A stretch of DNA of 48,733 nt from NCBI RefSeq assembly GCF_014652135.1, contig NZ_BMYF01000012.1:1-48733 (forward strand), in the 5' to 3' direction. This document shows positions 41,458-48,733 of this stretch, piece by piece. Below the pieces are notes generated by a model. It did not search any database. It saw nothing but the letters and a program-made list of their open reading frames with translations, and was not told the origin of the DNA. The DNA is from Mongoliitalea lutea. GTDB lineage: Bacteria > Bacteroidota > Bacteroidia > Cytophagales > Cyclobacteriaceae. The position numbers and the translations under genes were made by a program. Within the stretch, counting starts at the first letter, position 1; the number at the start of each line of letters is the position of its first letter.

Positions 41458-41820
41458 TTATTTGATTTCAATCTGGAATTCTTGTTCGAAGTATTCCAAT
41501 ACCTGTATTTTCAACAGCTTCTCTTGTTCCAAAATATCAAAGTGAGGAAGTTTTTTGAGCAATTTCCAATGGGGCCAACCTTCTTGATCGATGTAGTCCA
41601 ACTCATAAAAACCCGCTAAGCTTAGAACTTTGCAGATTGCAATATGCATCAGATCCTGCTTTTCTTCTTTGGAAAAGGTTTTATTTCCCTGCCCTAATTC
41701 CTGTACACCAATCAGGAATAAAACACCATTGAGGTCTTTTGGTTTTTTGCCTATCAGCTCTTCCAAACCCATCAACAGCTTACTCCATCTTTTTTCAAGC
41801 TCCAGGTCTCTTTTCAACAT
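41458..41820 (-). CDS. Conserved-looking protein of unknown function
   Basis: 120 residues, largely helical, no membrane or signal segment: DLNGVLFLIGVQELGQGNKTFSKEEKQDLMHIAICKVLSLAGFYELDYIDQEGWPHWKLLKKLPHFDILEQEKLLKIQVLEYFEQEFQIE. It lies 2 bp from the AhpD-like gene in one strand-coherent cluster, so co-expression is likely. I recognise no family. Confidence 0.75.
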   Translation of the reverse strand: MLKRDLELEKRWSKLLMGLEELIGKKPKDLNGVLFLIGVQELGQGNKTFSKEEKQDLMHIAICKVLSLAGFYELDYIDQEGWPHWKLLKKLPHFDILEQEKLLKIQVLEYFEQEFQIEIK

Positions 41821-41822
41821 GC

Positions 41823-42173
41823 TTATTTACCTCCTTCTTGTTCCAACAATTCCCAATATTCAACGGCCCTTCTCAAATGTGGAATGACAATCGAACCACC
41901 GATGAGAGTTGCAATAGAAAATACTTCGAAAATCTCAGTTTTGGTTAATCCTACTTCGTGGCATTTTCCCAGGTGATACTTGATACAGTCATCGCAGCGT
42001 AATACCATAGAACAAGCCAAACCAATCATTTCCTTGGTTTTGACGTCCAAGGCACCTTCAGCATAGGTATTGGTATCAAGGTTGAAAAAACGCTTGATCA
42101 CTTTATTGTCAGAGTCCATAATTTTCTCATTCATTTGGGCTCTGTAGCTGTTGAATTCTTCTATTAAATTCAT
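41823..42173 (-). CDS. AhpD/carboxymuconolactone decarboxylase-like protein
   Basis: 116 residues. The CxxC redox motif with following His (MVLRCDDCIKYHLGKCHEVGLTKTEI) and the IATLIGGSIVIPHLRRAVEYWE helix identify the CMD/AhpD fold. AhpD relatives act as thiol peroxidase or disulfide reductase; the precise substrate is not evident. Forms a strand-coherent group with the preceding gene. Confidence 0.88.
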   Translation of the reverse strand: MNLIEEFNSYRAQMNEKIMDSDNKVIKRFFNLDTNTYAEGALDVKTKEMIGLACSMVLRCDDCIKYHLGKCHEVGLTKTEIFEVFSIATLIGGSIVIPHLRRAVEYWELLEQEGGK

Positions 42174-42252
42174 TAATTTTTAGGTATCAATTATCTGTGA
42201 CAAATATAACAGGTATTTTGCTGTCAATCAGTTCTAACAAGCCTTTTTGAGA

Positions 42253-42945
42253 ATGCGTTTCAACATCCTGGAAGATTTTTTGTCTTTGGTCTTTCCTAGA
42301 ACCTGTGCAGGTTGTAGCAGAAGCCTCTTTGAATTTGAACAAGTACTCTGTAAGTTATGTGAAGCAGCTCTACCCATTACCGATTATCACCTCCGTCCAC
42401 AAAATAATGATTTGGTAGTAAAAGTGACCGGTTTAATGCCTGTCTATCGCGTGATGTCCTTTTTGAGGTTTACCAAAAAAGGAATGAGTCAGCACTTATT
42501 GCATCAGTTGAAATATAAAAATAAGCCCGAGATTGGGCATGCCTTGGGTAAACTTTACGGGCAGTTGCTTATGAACCATGCCTTTGCTGGAACTTGGGAT
42601 CAAATTACACCTGTACCCTTGCATGCCCATAAGTTGAGAAGAAGGGGCTACAATCAAAGCGAGCAGTTTGCTAAGGGCCTATCCGAAAGTTTACAAATTC
42701 CTTTGAAAAACTCCTTGATTCGATCGGTCAACACCGAAACCCAAACCAAAAAATCCCGCATGCAACGATTGGATAACGTAGAAAATGTCTTTCAGGTCGT
42801 GGACTCCATAGAAAACAGACGCATTTTAATGGTAGACGATGTCATGACCACGGGAGCTACCTTAGTGGCTTGTGCGAATACCCTATTGCAAAATGGAGCT
42901 GCTTCTGTGGACTTGGCTGTCATAGCGGCAGGAAAGATGGCTTAA
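42253..42945 (+). CDS. comF: ComF-like phosphoribosyltransferase
   Basis: 230 residues from ATG 42253 (a TTG two codons earlier is not needed). The N-terminal zinc finger CAGCSRSLFEFEQVLCKLCEAALP and the PRPP-binding motif ILMVDDVMTTGATL mark the ComF/GntX family, which takes part in DNA uptake or DNA metabolism. The stop codon TAA is directly followed by the complement of the next gene's stop, so the two convergent genes meet with no spacer. Confidence 0.88.
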   Translation: MRFNILEDFLSLVFPRTCAGCSRSLFEFEQVLCKLCEAALPITDYHLRPQNNDLVVKVTGLMPVYRVMSFLRFTKKGMSQHLLHQLKYKNKPEIGHALGKLYGQLLMNHAFAGTWDQITPVPLHAHKLRRRGYNQSEQFAKGLSESLQIPLKNSLIRSVNTETQTKKSRMQRLDNVENVFQVVDSIENRRILMVDDVMTTGATLVACANTLLQNGAASVDLAVIAAGKMA

Positions 42946-43749
42946 TTACCAGCTTCCTCCAGCACCTCCGCCACCAAAGGAACCTCCTCCAAAGCCACCG
43001 AACGAACCACCACCTCCAAAGCCTCCTCCAAAGGAACCTCTTCCCGAAGAAAAGTCTCCAAATTTACCTTTATTGCCACCTTTTAGCATATTGGCCAACA
43101 TGATCGTGGTAAACAAATCAATGTTTCCTCCTCTGCCTCCCATGTGGTTGTTGTTATCTTTTTTGTTTTTGGAAGCAATGATGAAGATCAGTAAGAACAA
43201 AAACAAGAAAAAGATAATTGCTCCTCCATCATTAGCTCCGGAGGCAACTTTATCCGCTTTGTATTCCCCACTTGCCAACTTAAAAATCATATCTGTGGCT
43301 TTATCCAAACCCACATAGTATTGTTCCATTCGGAAGTTGGGTACAATCAACTGTTCCACGATTCGTTTAGCCAAAATATCGGGAACTACTCCTTCCATCC
43401 CATACCCGGTAGCGATAAAGACTTTCCGGTCATCCATCGCTGCTAATATCAAGATACCGTTGTCTTTATCCTTGCGACCGATTCCCCATTTATCTCCCAA
43501 TTGGAAGGCATAATCACTGATATCGTATGGTCCTACGGATTTTATTAGGATAATACTTACTTCGGATGAAGTGCTATCGTTGTAAGCAATAAGTTTTTGC
43601 TCTAGTCTATTCAACTCATTTGTATTCAGTGTATTACTGAAATCATTTACCAATTTAGGAGGATTGGGAACAGGCGGAAAATCTCCTTGAGCCCAGCTAG
43701 TAAAGTTGAGTAAATAGGTGAGAAATAGTGTGAGTAGGTATCGCTGCAT
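42946..43749 (-). CDS. TPM-domain protein with glycine-rich tail
   Basis: 267 residues from ATG 43749, which starts a signal peptide (QRYLLTLFLTYLLNFTSWAQ). The TPM domain covers about residues 30-170 (VNDFSNTLNTNELNRLEQKLIAYNDSTSSEVSIILIKSVG ... KVFIATGYGMEGVVPDILAKRIVEQ). A transmembrane helix (IIFFLFLFLLIFIIA) follows, then a Gly/Ser/Phe-rich C-terminus (GGGFGGGGSFGGFGGGSFGGGG). Related TPM proteins act in photosystem repair in chloroplasts; the bacterial role is unclear. Confidence 0.88.
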   Translation of the reverse strand: MQRYLLTLFLTYLLNFTSWAQGDFPPVPNPPKLVNDFSNTLNTNELNRLEQKLIAYNDSTSSEVSIILIKSVGPYDISDYAFQLGDKWGIGRKDKDNGILILAAMDDRKVFIATGYGMEGVVPDILAKRIVEQLIVPNFRMEQYYVGLDKATDMIFKLASGEYKADKVASGANDGGAIIFFLFLFLLIFIIASKNKKDNNNHMGGRGGNIDLFTTIMLANMLKGGNKGKFGDFSSGRGSFGGGFGGGGSFGGFGGGSFGGGGAGGSW

Positions 43750-43756
43750 GGGAGAT

Positions 43757-44191
43757 TTATCCAAATGAAATGTCATCAGACAATTCATTGGTGTCGGTTT
43801 CTTTGTCAAATGGAAAATGCGCTTGGAGTTGTTCGCCACATTGTTGAATGCCTGCTACCAAGCCTTGGGTGAAGTTGCCTTGTTTGAATTCGGCGATCAT
43901 CAATTCTTTGATTCTTTCCCAGAAATTGGGAGGAACTACAGCATTGATGCCACAGTCTCCCAAGACTGCAAATTTGTGGTCTTCTACAGCTAAGTAGAAA
44001 AGGACAGCATTTCGTTGCCGGGTTTGATGCATTTTTAGCAGCTCAAAAACTTCTGCGGCACGGTCCATGACAGCATCGGTACAATTATTTTCGATGTGTA
44101 CCTGAATCTCACCCGAAGTCAACTGTTCTGCGGCCTGTATGCTACCGACAATCAATCCTCTGTCCTCTTCTGAAAATAAACTCTTTGGCAT
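43757..44191 (-). CDS. TPM-domain protein
   Basis: 144 residues, no signal peptide: a single TPM domain (SGEIQVHIENNCTDAVMDRAAEVFELLKMHQTRQRNAVLFYLAVEDHKFAVLGDCGINAVVPPNFWERIKE). It is the middle gene of a three-gene lemA-TPM-TPM operon (spacings of 7 and 9 bp). Confidence 0.85.
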   Translation of the reverse strand: MPKSLFSEEDRGLIVGSIQAAEQLTSGEIQVHIENNCTDAVMDRAAEVFELLKMHQTRQRNAVLFYLAVEDHKFAVLGDCGINAVVPPNFWERIKELMIAEFKQGNFTQGLVAGIQQCGEQLQAHFPFDKETDTNELSDDISFG

Positions 44192-44200
44192 GTTGATTAC

Positions 44201-44791
44201 TTAAAATTGAACTGTAGGTGCATTTTGTGCTCCTTCAGATGCTTCAAAAAAGCCTTTACGCTCAAAACCGTACCATCCAGCAAACATGTTGTTAGGAAAT
44301 GTTCGGAGGGTAGTATTGTACGTTTGTACATTTTGGTTAAAGTTTCTTCTCGCAACTGCTATTCTGTTTTCAGTTCCTTCCAGCTGAGCTTGAAGCTCTA
44401 GGAAATTTTGATTAGCTTTTAAATCCGGATAGCGCTCTACGCTCACTAACAAACGGCTTAATGCACCACTCAATTGGTCTTGTGCTTGTTGAAATTGGGC
44501 GATTTTTTCTGGACTTAAGTCATCTGCTTGTAAGGTAATTCCTGTTGCTTTGGCTCTAGCCTCAATTACTCCAGTTAAGGTTTCCTGTTCGAAATCTGCA
44601 TAGCCTTTTACCGTATTCACCAAATTTGGAATCAAATCCGCTCTTCGTTGGTATTGCGTTTCGACTTCCGCCCATGTGCCATTTACAGTCTCTTCATTTT
44701 GAACAAACATATTGTACACCCCAACGGCCTTTGTGTATAAAAACAGACCCAAGATGGCAATGACTACAATAGGAATAAGTGCTTTTTTCAT
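44201..44791 (-). CDS. lemA: LemA family protein
   Basis: 196 residues with an N-terminal membrane anchor (KKALIPIVVIAILGLFLYTKAVGVYN). The LemA helical core shows NEETVNGTWAEVETQYQRRADLIPNLVNTVKGYADFEQETLTGVIEARAKAT and RYPDLKANQNFLELQAQLEGTENRIAVARRNFNQNVQTYNT. LemA and TPM proteins travel together in many genomes; the operon order here is lemA first. Confidence 0.93.
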   Translation of the reverse strand: MKKALIPIVVIAILGLFLYTKAVGVYNMFVQNEETVNGTWAEVETQYQRRADLIPNLVNTVKGYADFEQETLTGVIEARAKATGITLQADDLSPEKIAQFQQAQDQLSGALSRLLVSVERYPDLKANQNFLELQAQLEGTENRIAVARRNFNQNVQTYNTTLRTFPNNMFAGWYGFERKGFFEASEGAQNAPTVQF

Positions 44792-44970
44792 AAAATGTGC
44801 TTTAATTTAGGGTAGATTTTGTTATTTGATACGGATTAAAGTAATTTTTGATTTAAATGGTAATGCATGTAGCTTTTTAAAATTTTATTCTGTTGGAAAT
44901 TATTGAATCTTTCCTCAGTTCAAATATACGAATTAACAAAAAAATTATTCAAGAGAAATAAATATAGCAT

Positions 44971-46218
44971 TCAAATTTGTCTTTTTAGTTTAAAATTAAC
45001 TTTTACGTCAATAAGCTCTTTTTTTTCTGAATCGTACCTTAAAAGGTCTAAAGATATATCTCTTCCTTCTTCTGATCGGAATAATTTAATCAAATCTGAG
45101 AGTTCCCAAAAATCTACAGGTATCCTATTAATACTTACTATTTCATCACCAGCCTTAACTCCTGCCATATAACTTGAGGATCCATATCGTACATTTGTTA
45201 TAAAAAAACGCTTTGCTTCAAGCGAAAGCATTTTGGCTGAAATCCCACTCATATCAAACTCAAAAGGATTGCCGAATGAATTACCTCTTTTAAATAAAAT
45301 GCGATCTCTTCTATAATCTATGATTATACGAGTTCGTCCCCATATTTCAGAACCAATACTACCATTCCTTCCACTTTCTTTGATAACATAACTAAACTCT
45401 GTTTCTTCTGGATATGAAGTTAATATATCAGTGAAACGAATATTTGATAATTTTAGTGATTTTACTCTTCCAACATAGCCCACCAAATCTCCACCAAGAG
45501 ATCTACCTAATTCGCTTTCTAAATACCTAGGAGGCATTTGAAGCTCTTTAGATGTTTCTAAATTGAGTAATAGCCCATGATTGGCACCCAAATCAACTAA
45601 TAGTTTTGCATCTACTTCTTCTCCAAAGAATTGCTTCACTTTTCCACGGATATAAGGTTTGGAATTATCCATGGTGATATCCAGCTTTTTATAGCCCAAA
45701 GGTCTCCAACGCACTCTATTTGACTCATAAAAAGTAATTAATGATCGATCATAATCAATTTTCACTGGATTGTATTTGAAAAATTCATAGCCGATAACTC
45801 CATAAACCGGAATCCCTAAAACTGCTTCTAGCTCAAAAAAATCTTCTTCAAGTACTAGTAATGTTTGCAGAACTCCTTCTAAAGGCCCTAAATCCATAGG
45901 ATTATTTGGTGATACAGATGCGGTCAGTACAGCTTTTCCATCTGCCCCTACTAATTCCAACTTCCTAGTATAAAAAAGCCCGATTGCATCACCAATACTT
46001 TTACTGAATAGGATGTTGGTTTTTACACCAGTATCCAATAAAAAGTTAATTGGCTCAGAACCATTAATCGAAATAGGAATGATTATAAGATTTCCAGACG
46101 AAATAAACGGAAGCTCTACTTTTTTTGCTTCCTTTTTCATAAAGAATCCGGGGACCTGTCCTTTTGCACCAATGTGGATCAAAAAGAAAATTATAGAACC
46201 AAGGATTCGAATATTCAT
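44971..46218 (-). CDS. Retropepsin-like aspartyl protease with PDZ domain
   Basis: 415 residues with a signal peptide (NIRILGSIIFFLIHIGAKGQ). Two half-sites of a pepsin-like fold are visible: INFLLDTGVKTNILF (Asp-Thr-Gly) and AKLLVDLGANHGLLLN (Asp-Leu-Gly-Ala). A PDZ-like domain at the C-terminus (YGSSSYMAGVKAGDEIVSINRIPVDFWELSDLIKLFRSEEGRDI) completes it. It probably acts in the periplasm. The substrate is not known. The second half-site is the less canonical. Confidence 0.82.
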   Translation of the reverse strand: MNIRILGSIIFFLIHIGAKGQVPGFFMKKEAKKVELPFISSGNLIIIPISINGSEPINFLLDTGVKTNILFSKSIGDAIGLFYTRKLELVGADGKAVLTASVSPNNPMDLGPLEGVLQTLLVLEEDFFELEAVLGIPVYGVIGYEFFKYNPVKIDYDRSLITFYESNRVRWRPLGYKKLDITMDNSKPYIRGKVKQFFGEEVDAKLLVDLGANHGLLLNLETSKELQMPPRYLESELGRSLGGDLVGYVGRVKSLKLSNIRFTDILTSYPEETEFSYVIKESGRNGSIGSEIWGRTRIIIDYRRDRILFKRGNSFGNPFEFDMSGISAKMLSLEAKRFFITNVRYGSSSYMAGVKAGDEIVSINRIPVDFWELSDLIKLFRSEEGRDISLDLLRYDSEKKELIDVKVNFKLKRQI

Positions 46219-46347
46219 GTGAAAGAGGTGACAAACTGGTTACTTTAGTAGTACAATTTAATATTATCCAATAAAAACGGAAGTAACAATTGTTTTGTTT
46301 GTCGATTAAAATGAAGTTTTTACGATTAATCATCTTTCTTCAATATT

Positions 46348-46364
46348 GATAGTCAAAAACTATC
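46348..46364 (+). promoter_or_regulatory. 17-base dyad upstream of the Fur-family gene
   Basis: GATAGT, 5 bases, ACTATC (46348-46364), 53 bases before the start codon. The position suits an operator, possibly for autoregulation; its match to the Fur consensus is poor. Confidence 0.35.
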
Positions 46365-46416
46365 AAACTTGATAAAGTCTAAAAAATCCTGCATCTTTAT
46401 TTTTTAATCCTTACGT

Positions 46417-46887
46417 ATGGCCGAGAAATCTTTAGTAGAAAAAGCTAAAAAAATATTTGAAAACTATCTGTTGAGACAAGGAAGTAGGAAAACTCCTGAA
46501 CGTTTTTCTGTGATCGATGAGTTATATGCCTTGCCCCAGGATGAACATATCGACGTGGAAGGTCTTTTTCTGATGATGCGGAATAAAGGGTATAGCATCA
46601 GCAGAGCGACCATTTACAATACCCTGGATTTATTGGTGGAGTGCGGCTTGGCAGTGAAGCATCAATTTAAAGATAAAGTGGCTTTGTATGAACAAGCGCT
46701 TACTTATAAACACCATGATCACCATGTGTGCAATCAATGTAGAAAAATCCGTGAATTTTCAGATGAACGCTTAAATGCTATCAAGGAAGCAATGGGCAAA
46801 GAGTTTATGTCTGGCATTACTTCCCATTCCCTAGTACTGTATGGGGATTGTCAGATTCCAGCTTGTGAAAACTTAAAGCTTGCCTGA
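46417..46887 (+). CDS. Fur-family metal- or peroxide-responsive regulator
   Basis: 156 residues. Winged-helix part (GSRKTPERFSVIDELYALPQDEHIDVEGLFLMMRNKGYSISRATIYNTLDLLVECGLAV), then the metal-binding part with YKHHDHHVCNQCRKIREF (HHDHHxCxxC) and a C-terminal CQIPAC pair. The second CxxxxC and HHDHH motif are typical. Whether iron, zinc or peroxide is sensed is not decidable. It lies alone, with a terminator hairpin that begins within its last codons. Confidence 0.9.
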   Translation: MAEKSLVEKAKKIFENYLLRQGSRKTPERFSVIDELYALPQDEHIDVEGLFLMMRNKGYSISRATIYNTLDLLVECGLAVKHQFKDKVALYEQALTYKHHDHHVCNQCRKIREFSDERLNAIKEAMGKEFMSGITSHSLVLYGDCQIPACENLKLA

Positions 46888-46902
46888 TGGCAAGCTTTTT
46901 TT
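46875..46902 (+). terminator. Terminator overlapping the Fur-family stop codon
   Basis: AAAGCTTGCC (46875-46884), loop TGAT (46885-46888), GGCAAGCTTT (46889-46898), T run to 46902. The stop TGA (46885-46887) sits in the loop, and the last three codons form the stem. Confidence 0.85.
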
Positions 46903-47344
46903 ATGCTTTGGATCGAAATATTTTTCTGTAAATGGGCTTTCTGTAAAGAAACTGCAGGTAAAGTGCAGGATATAGTAAGAAAGTCATCAAACCAAAAGGT
47001 CCTTGGTAGCTGATTTCATCACGAATGATACTTCCTTCACCATTCTTGATAATCCGGTGCTTATGCTCCCACGCTTTTAGGAAAAAAGGTAACTCTACTC
47101 CTTTATCAATGAAATAAAACTCCTTTTCAGTAGTTTCATCGGCCACAATATCACTTGTCCATCGTTGCTTGAAAAAGAAAAAGTTTAATTCCAAGGATAC
47201 TACATCTCCTGTAGTGGAACCATCAAAGCGCAACAGCTTAACCGGAGGAAACGGTGGAGCTAATTTTTTGAAAAGGCTTTCATTAAAGCCTTCTTTTACT
47301 GTAAGATAATCTTGTTCTACGGTAGTTTCTATGACAATTTTCAT
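46901..47344 (-). CDS. SRPBCC family ligand-binding protein
   Basis: 147 residues from ATG 47344 (a longer frame would overlap the oxidase gene). KIVIETTVEQDYLTVKEGFNESLFKKLAPPFPPVKLLRFDGSTTGDVVSLELNF and FFLKAWEHKHRIIKNGEGSIIRDEISYQGPFG follow the START/Bet v1-like SRPBCC pattern. A hydrophobic pocket for a lipid-like or aromatic ligand is expected; none can be named. It lies 7 bp behind the oxidase subunit gene. Confidence 0.8.
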   Translation of the reverse strand: MKIVIETTVEQDYLTVKEGFNESLFKKLAPPFPPVKLLRFDGSTTGDVVSLELNFFFFKQRWTSDIVADETTEKEFYFIDKGVELPFFLKAWEHKHRIIKNGEGSIIRDEISYQGPFGLMTFLLYPALYLQFLYRKPIYRKIFRSKA

Positions 47345-47351
47345 ACGTTTC

Positions 47352-47960
47352 TTAGAATACAAAGACAAAAATCATAAATAAAGTAAGCCAAATAAAGTCC
47401 ATGAAATGCCAATAGGTGGTAAATAATTCTATCCGCATGCGCTCATAGGGGTTTGTCAAGAGGACTAAATTTTTTACTTCATCTTTTTCGACGCGGCTGT
47501 ATTGGTACACCATAATCAAAGCAAATGTCATCGCCCCAATCAAGTGAAAAATATGAATCCCTGTCAATACGTACAGAAAGCTTCCAGTAGGCAGTCCCCT
47601 GAAATCTACGCCCGATAAGGTCAATTCCTTCCACCCTATAAATTGCAAAGCTGTGAATATCAGTCCTAGGAAGAAAGTGATCAAAAGGCTATTTTTGAGT
47701 TTTTGCACACTATCTTCCTTGTAGTGCAACAGCAGTTTACTTACAGTGTAACCGCTGATAAGCAAGATAAAGGTACTGAGGATGAATGATTTGGGCATCT
47801 TGAACTTAGTGGCTTCCACCATACTTGTGTCGGATGCCAAGAATGCAGTGGTCATAAATAAAAAAATCAGCCCGCTGCCAAACATACCCAAATACATGAG
47901 TGTCTGATAGGGATGCATTTTTTCTATTCGTTGAAACCAACCTTCTTTCGTTTCTGGCAT
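47352..47960 (-). CDS. Cytochrome c oxidase subunit III
   Basis: 202 residues with about five transmembrane segments (MYLGMFGSGLIFLFMTTAFL, ILSTFILLISGYTVSKLL, SLLITFFLGLIFTALQFIGW, VLTGIHIFHLIGAMTFALIMV, HFMDFIWLTLFMIFVF). The FHLIGAMTF and YWHFMDFIW motifs are typical of heme-copper oxidase subunit III. The other subunits are not in the window, so this is a detached copy or the end of a larger set beyond the window's left-hand strand order. Confidence 0.9.
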   Translation of the reverse strand: MPETKEGWFQRIEKMHPYQTLMYLGMFGSGLIFLFMTTAFLASDTSMVEATKFKMPKSFILSTFILLISGYTVSKLLLHYKEDSVQKLKNSLLITFFLGLIFTALQFIGWKELTLSGVDFRGLPTGSFLYVLTGIHIFHLIGAMTFALIMVYQYSRVEKDEVKNLVLLTNPYERMRIELFTTYWHFMDFIWLTLFMIFVFVF

Positions 47961-48059
47961 ATGGAATACTTCTTTTATGCATAAACATTTTAAAGGGTAG
48001 GAGGTTCAGGATTTACATCACATTATTCATCTGCAAAGGTTAAAAAGAAATCAATTTCA

Positions 48060-48067
48060 TACCTTTG
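48060..48067 (+). promoter_or_regulatory. Putative -7 element for mfd
   Basis: TACCTTTG matches the TAnnTTTG consensus, 25 bases before the TTG start of mfd. No clear -33 element was seen. Confidence 0.4.
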
Positions 48068-48092
48068 AGCCTTCAAATCAACAACCGCTATC

Positions 48093-48733
48093 TTGGAAAA
48101 GTCAGCATTTCTCTCGCTTTACGAGAATGATCCTTTTATCCTAAGCTTATCCGAAAGCATTCAGAACAAGCAAGAAAAAAAATTTCAGCTAAAGGGATTG
48201 TCCGGCAGTTTGGACATGATTGTTTTTTTGTCCATCCGCAAACAAGTCGGAGGCTTCCATCTGATCATAGCGCATGATAAGGAAGAGGCTGCTTACTTGA
48301 CCAATGATTTACAGGAATTGGTGGAAAATCAAGAAGTGCTTCTATTTCCTTCTAGCTATAAGCGTCCGTATCAATTTGATGAAATAGAAAATGCCAATAT
48401 CCTGATGAGGGCAGAGATCCTCAACAAAATATTGGATAATCCTGGGGAAAGTACGATTGTGGTCACGTATGCGGAAGCCCTGTACGAAAAAGTAATCAAC
48501 AAACGCTCCTTGAGAGATCATACCTTCACTGCCAAAGTAGGTGAGAAGGTGGATATTGCATTTATATCTGAGCTATTGATGACCTATGATTTTGAAAAAA
48601 CTGATTTTGTATATGAACCGGGTCAGTTTTCCATTCGTGGGGGTATCTTGGATGTGTTTTCCTATGCCAATGAACTACCTTTTCGGATAGAGCTTTTTGG
48701 AAGAGAAATTGAAAGTATTCGGACCTTTGACCC
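48093..48733 (+). CDS. mfd: Transcription-repair coupling factor Mfd, N-terminal part
   Basis: Partial: about 213 codons, then the window ends. The reading from TTG 48093 (an in-frame TGA lies 27 bases upstream and no ATG is close) gives [21 protein letters not shown], then [63 protein letters not shown], and [41 protein letters not shown], which is the UvrB-homology module of Mfd. The enzyme removes stalled RNA polymerase and recruits UvrA; the helicase half is off the window. Confidence 0.9.
   Translation, partial: [213 protein letters not shown]

Noticed and set aside
1-48733. CRISPR array, tRNA or rRNA genes
   Set aside because: No regularly spaced identical repeats with unique spacers were seen; the modular phrases are degenerate and irregular. 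No cloverleaf or rRNA core sequence was recognised by eye.

Overview
The window looks like a chromosomal segment of a member of the Bacteroidota, most likely order Cytophagales, family Cyclobacteriaceae (Algoriphagus-like). This rests on the moderate-to-low GC content, several TAnnTTTG-type -7 promoter elements, lipoprotein and secreted proteins typical of the phylum, a FadN-type beta-oxidation operon, and intergenic spacers packed with degenerate Bacteroidota-style short repeats. The genus is an inference. No rRNA, tRNA or CRISPR array was found.

Layout. (1) 0.4-2.3 kb: aguB-aguA, converting agmatine to putrescine, flanked by two copies of an 84-bp intergenic repeat. (2) 3.2-8.5 kb: a tiny Lys-rich protein, an OhrR-like MarR regulator that lacks the peroxide-sensing Cys, a two-gene module (HNH nuclease, then a methyltransferase-HIT fusion), a Kazal inhibitor and an S9 peptidase. 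(3) 9-22.4 kb: accessory and housekeeping single genes: a transglutaminase-like protein, DUF2200, YdeI, a YtcJ amidohydrolase lipoprotein, a ParE/RelE-type toxin-antitoxin pair, a PH-domain protein, DUF6671, a Tat-exported amine oxidase, a VapBC-type pair, pirin, a methyltransferase and a cupin. (4) 22.4-25.5 kb: a small mobile island with a KilA-N gene followed by an attC-like imperfect palindrome, a decayed IS91-type transposase and a truncated tyrosine recombinase.

(5) 25.7-34.7 kb: fatty-acid beta-oxidation on the minus strand. A MarR regulator with a perfect 14-bp palindromic operator is followed by the bifunctional FadB/FadN-like gene, a four-helix-bundle (S23-type) ORF, thiolase and acyl-CoA dehydrogenase. 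The acyl-CoA ligase gene lies just upstream. The four-helix ORF sits in a cassette with inverted-repeat ends, and a gene-less relative of that cassette occupies the thiolase/dehydrogenase spacer. Both supply the TAG stop codon of the preceding fad gene.

(6) 34.7-40.2 kb: a probable replication origin. An AT-rich spacer with about six DnaA-box-like sites (one perfect TTATCCACA) is followed by an Ig-like lipoprotein gene, a methyltransferase gene, mnmG (gidA) and two parS-like palindromes between mnmG and ybeY. (7) 40.2-48.7 kb: housekeeping genes: an RsbW-like kinase, exonuclease III, an AhpD-like protein, ComF, a LemA/TPM operon, an aspartyl protease with a PDZ domain, a Fur-family regulator, an SRPBCC protein, cytochrome oxidase subunit III and the start of mfd, which runs off the window.

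The parts most deserving follow-up are the HNH plus methyltransferase-HIT pair, the stop-codon-abutting cassette family carrying the four-helix-bundle gene, the oriC/parS region, and the attC-like element behind the KilA-N gene.
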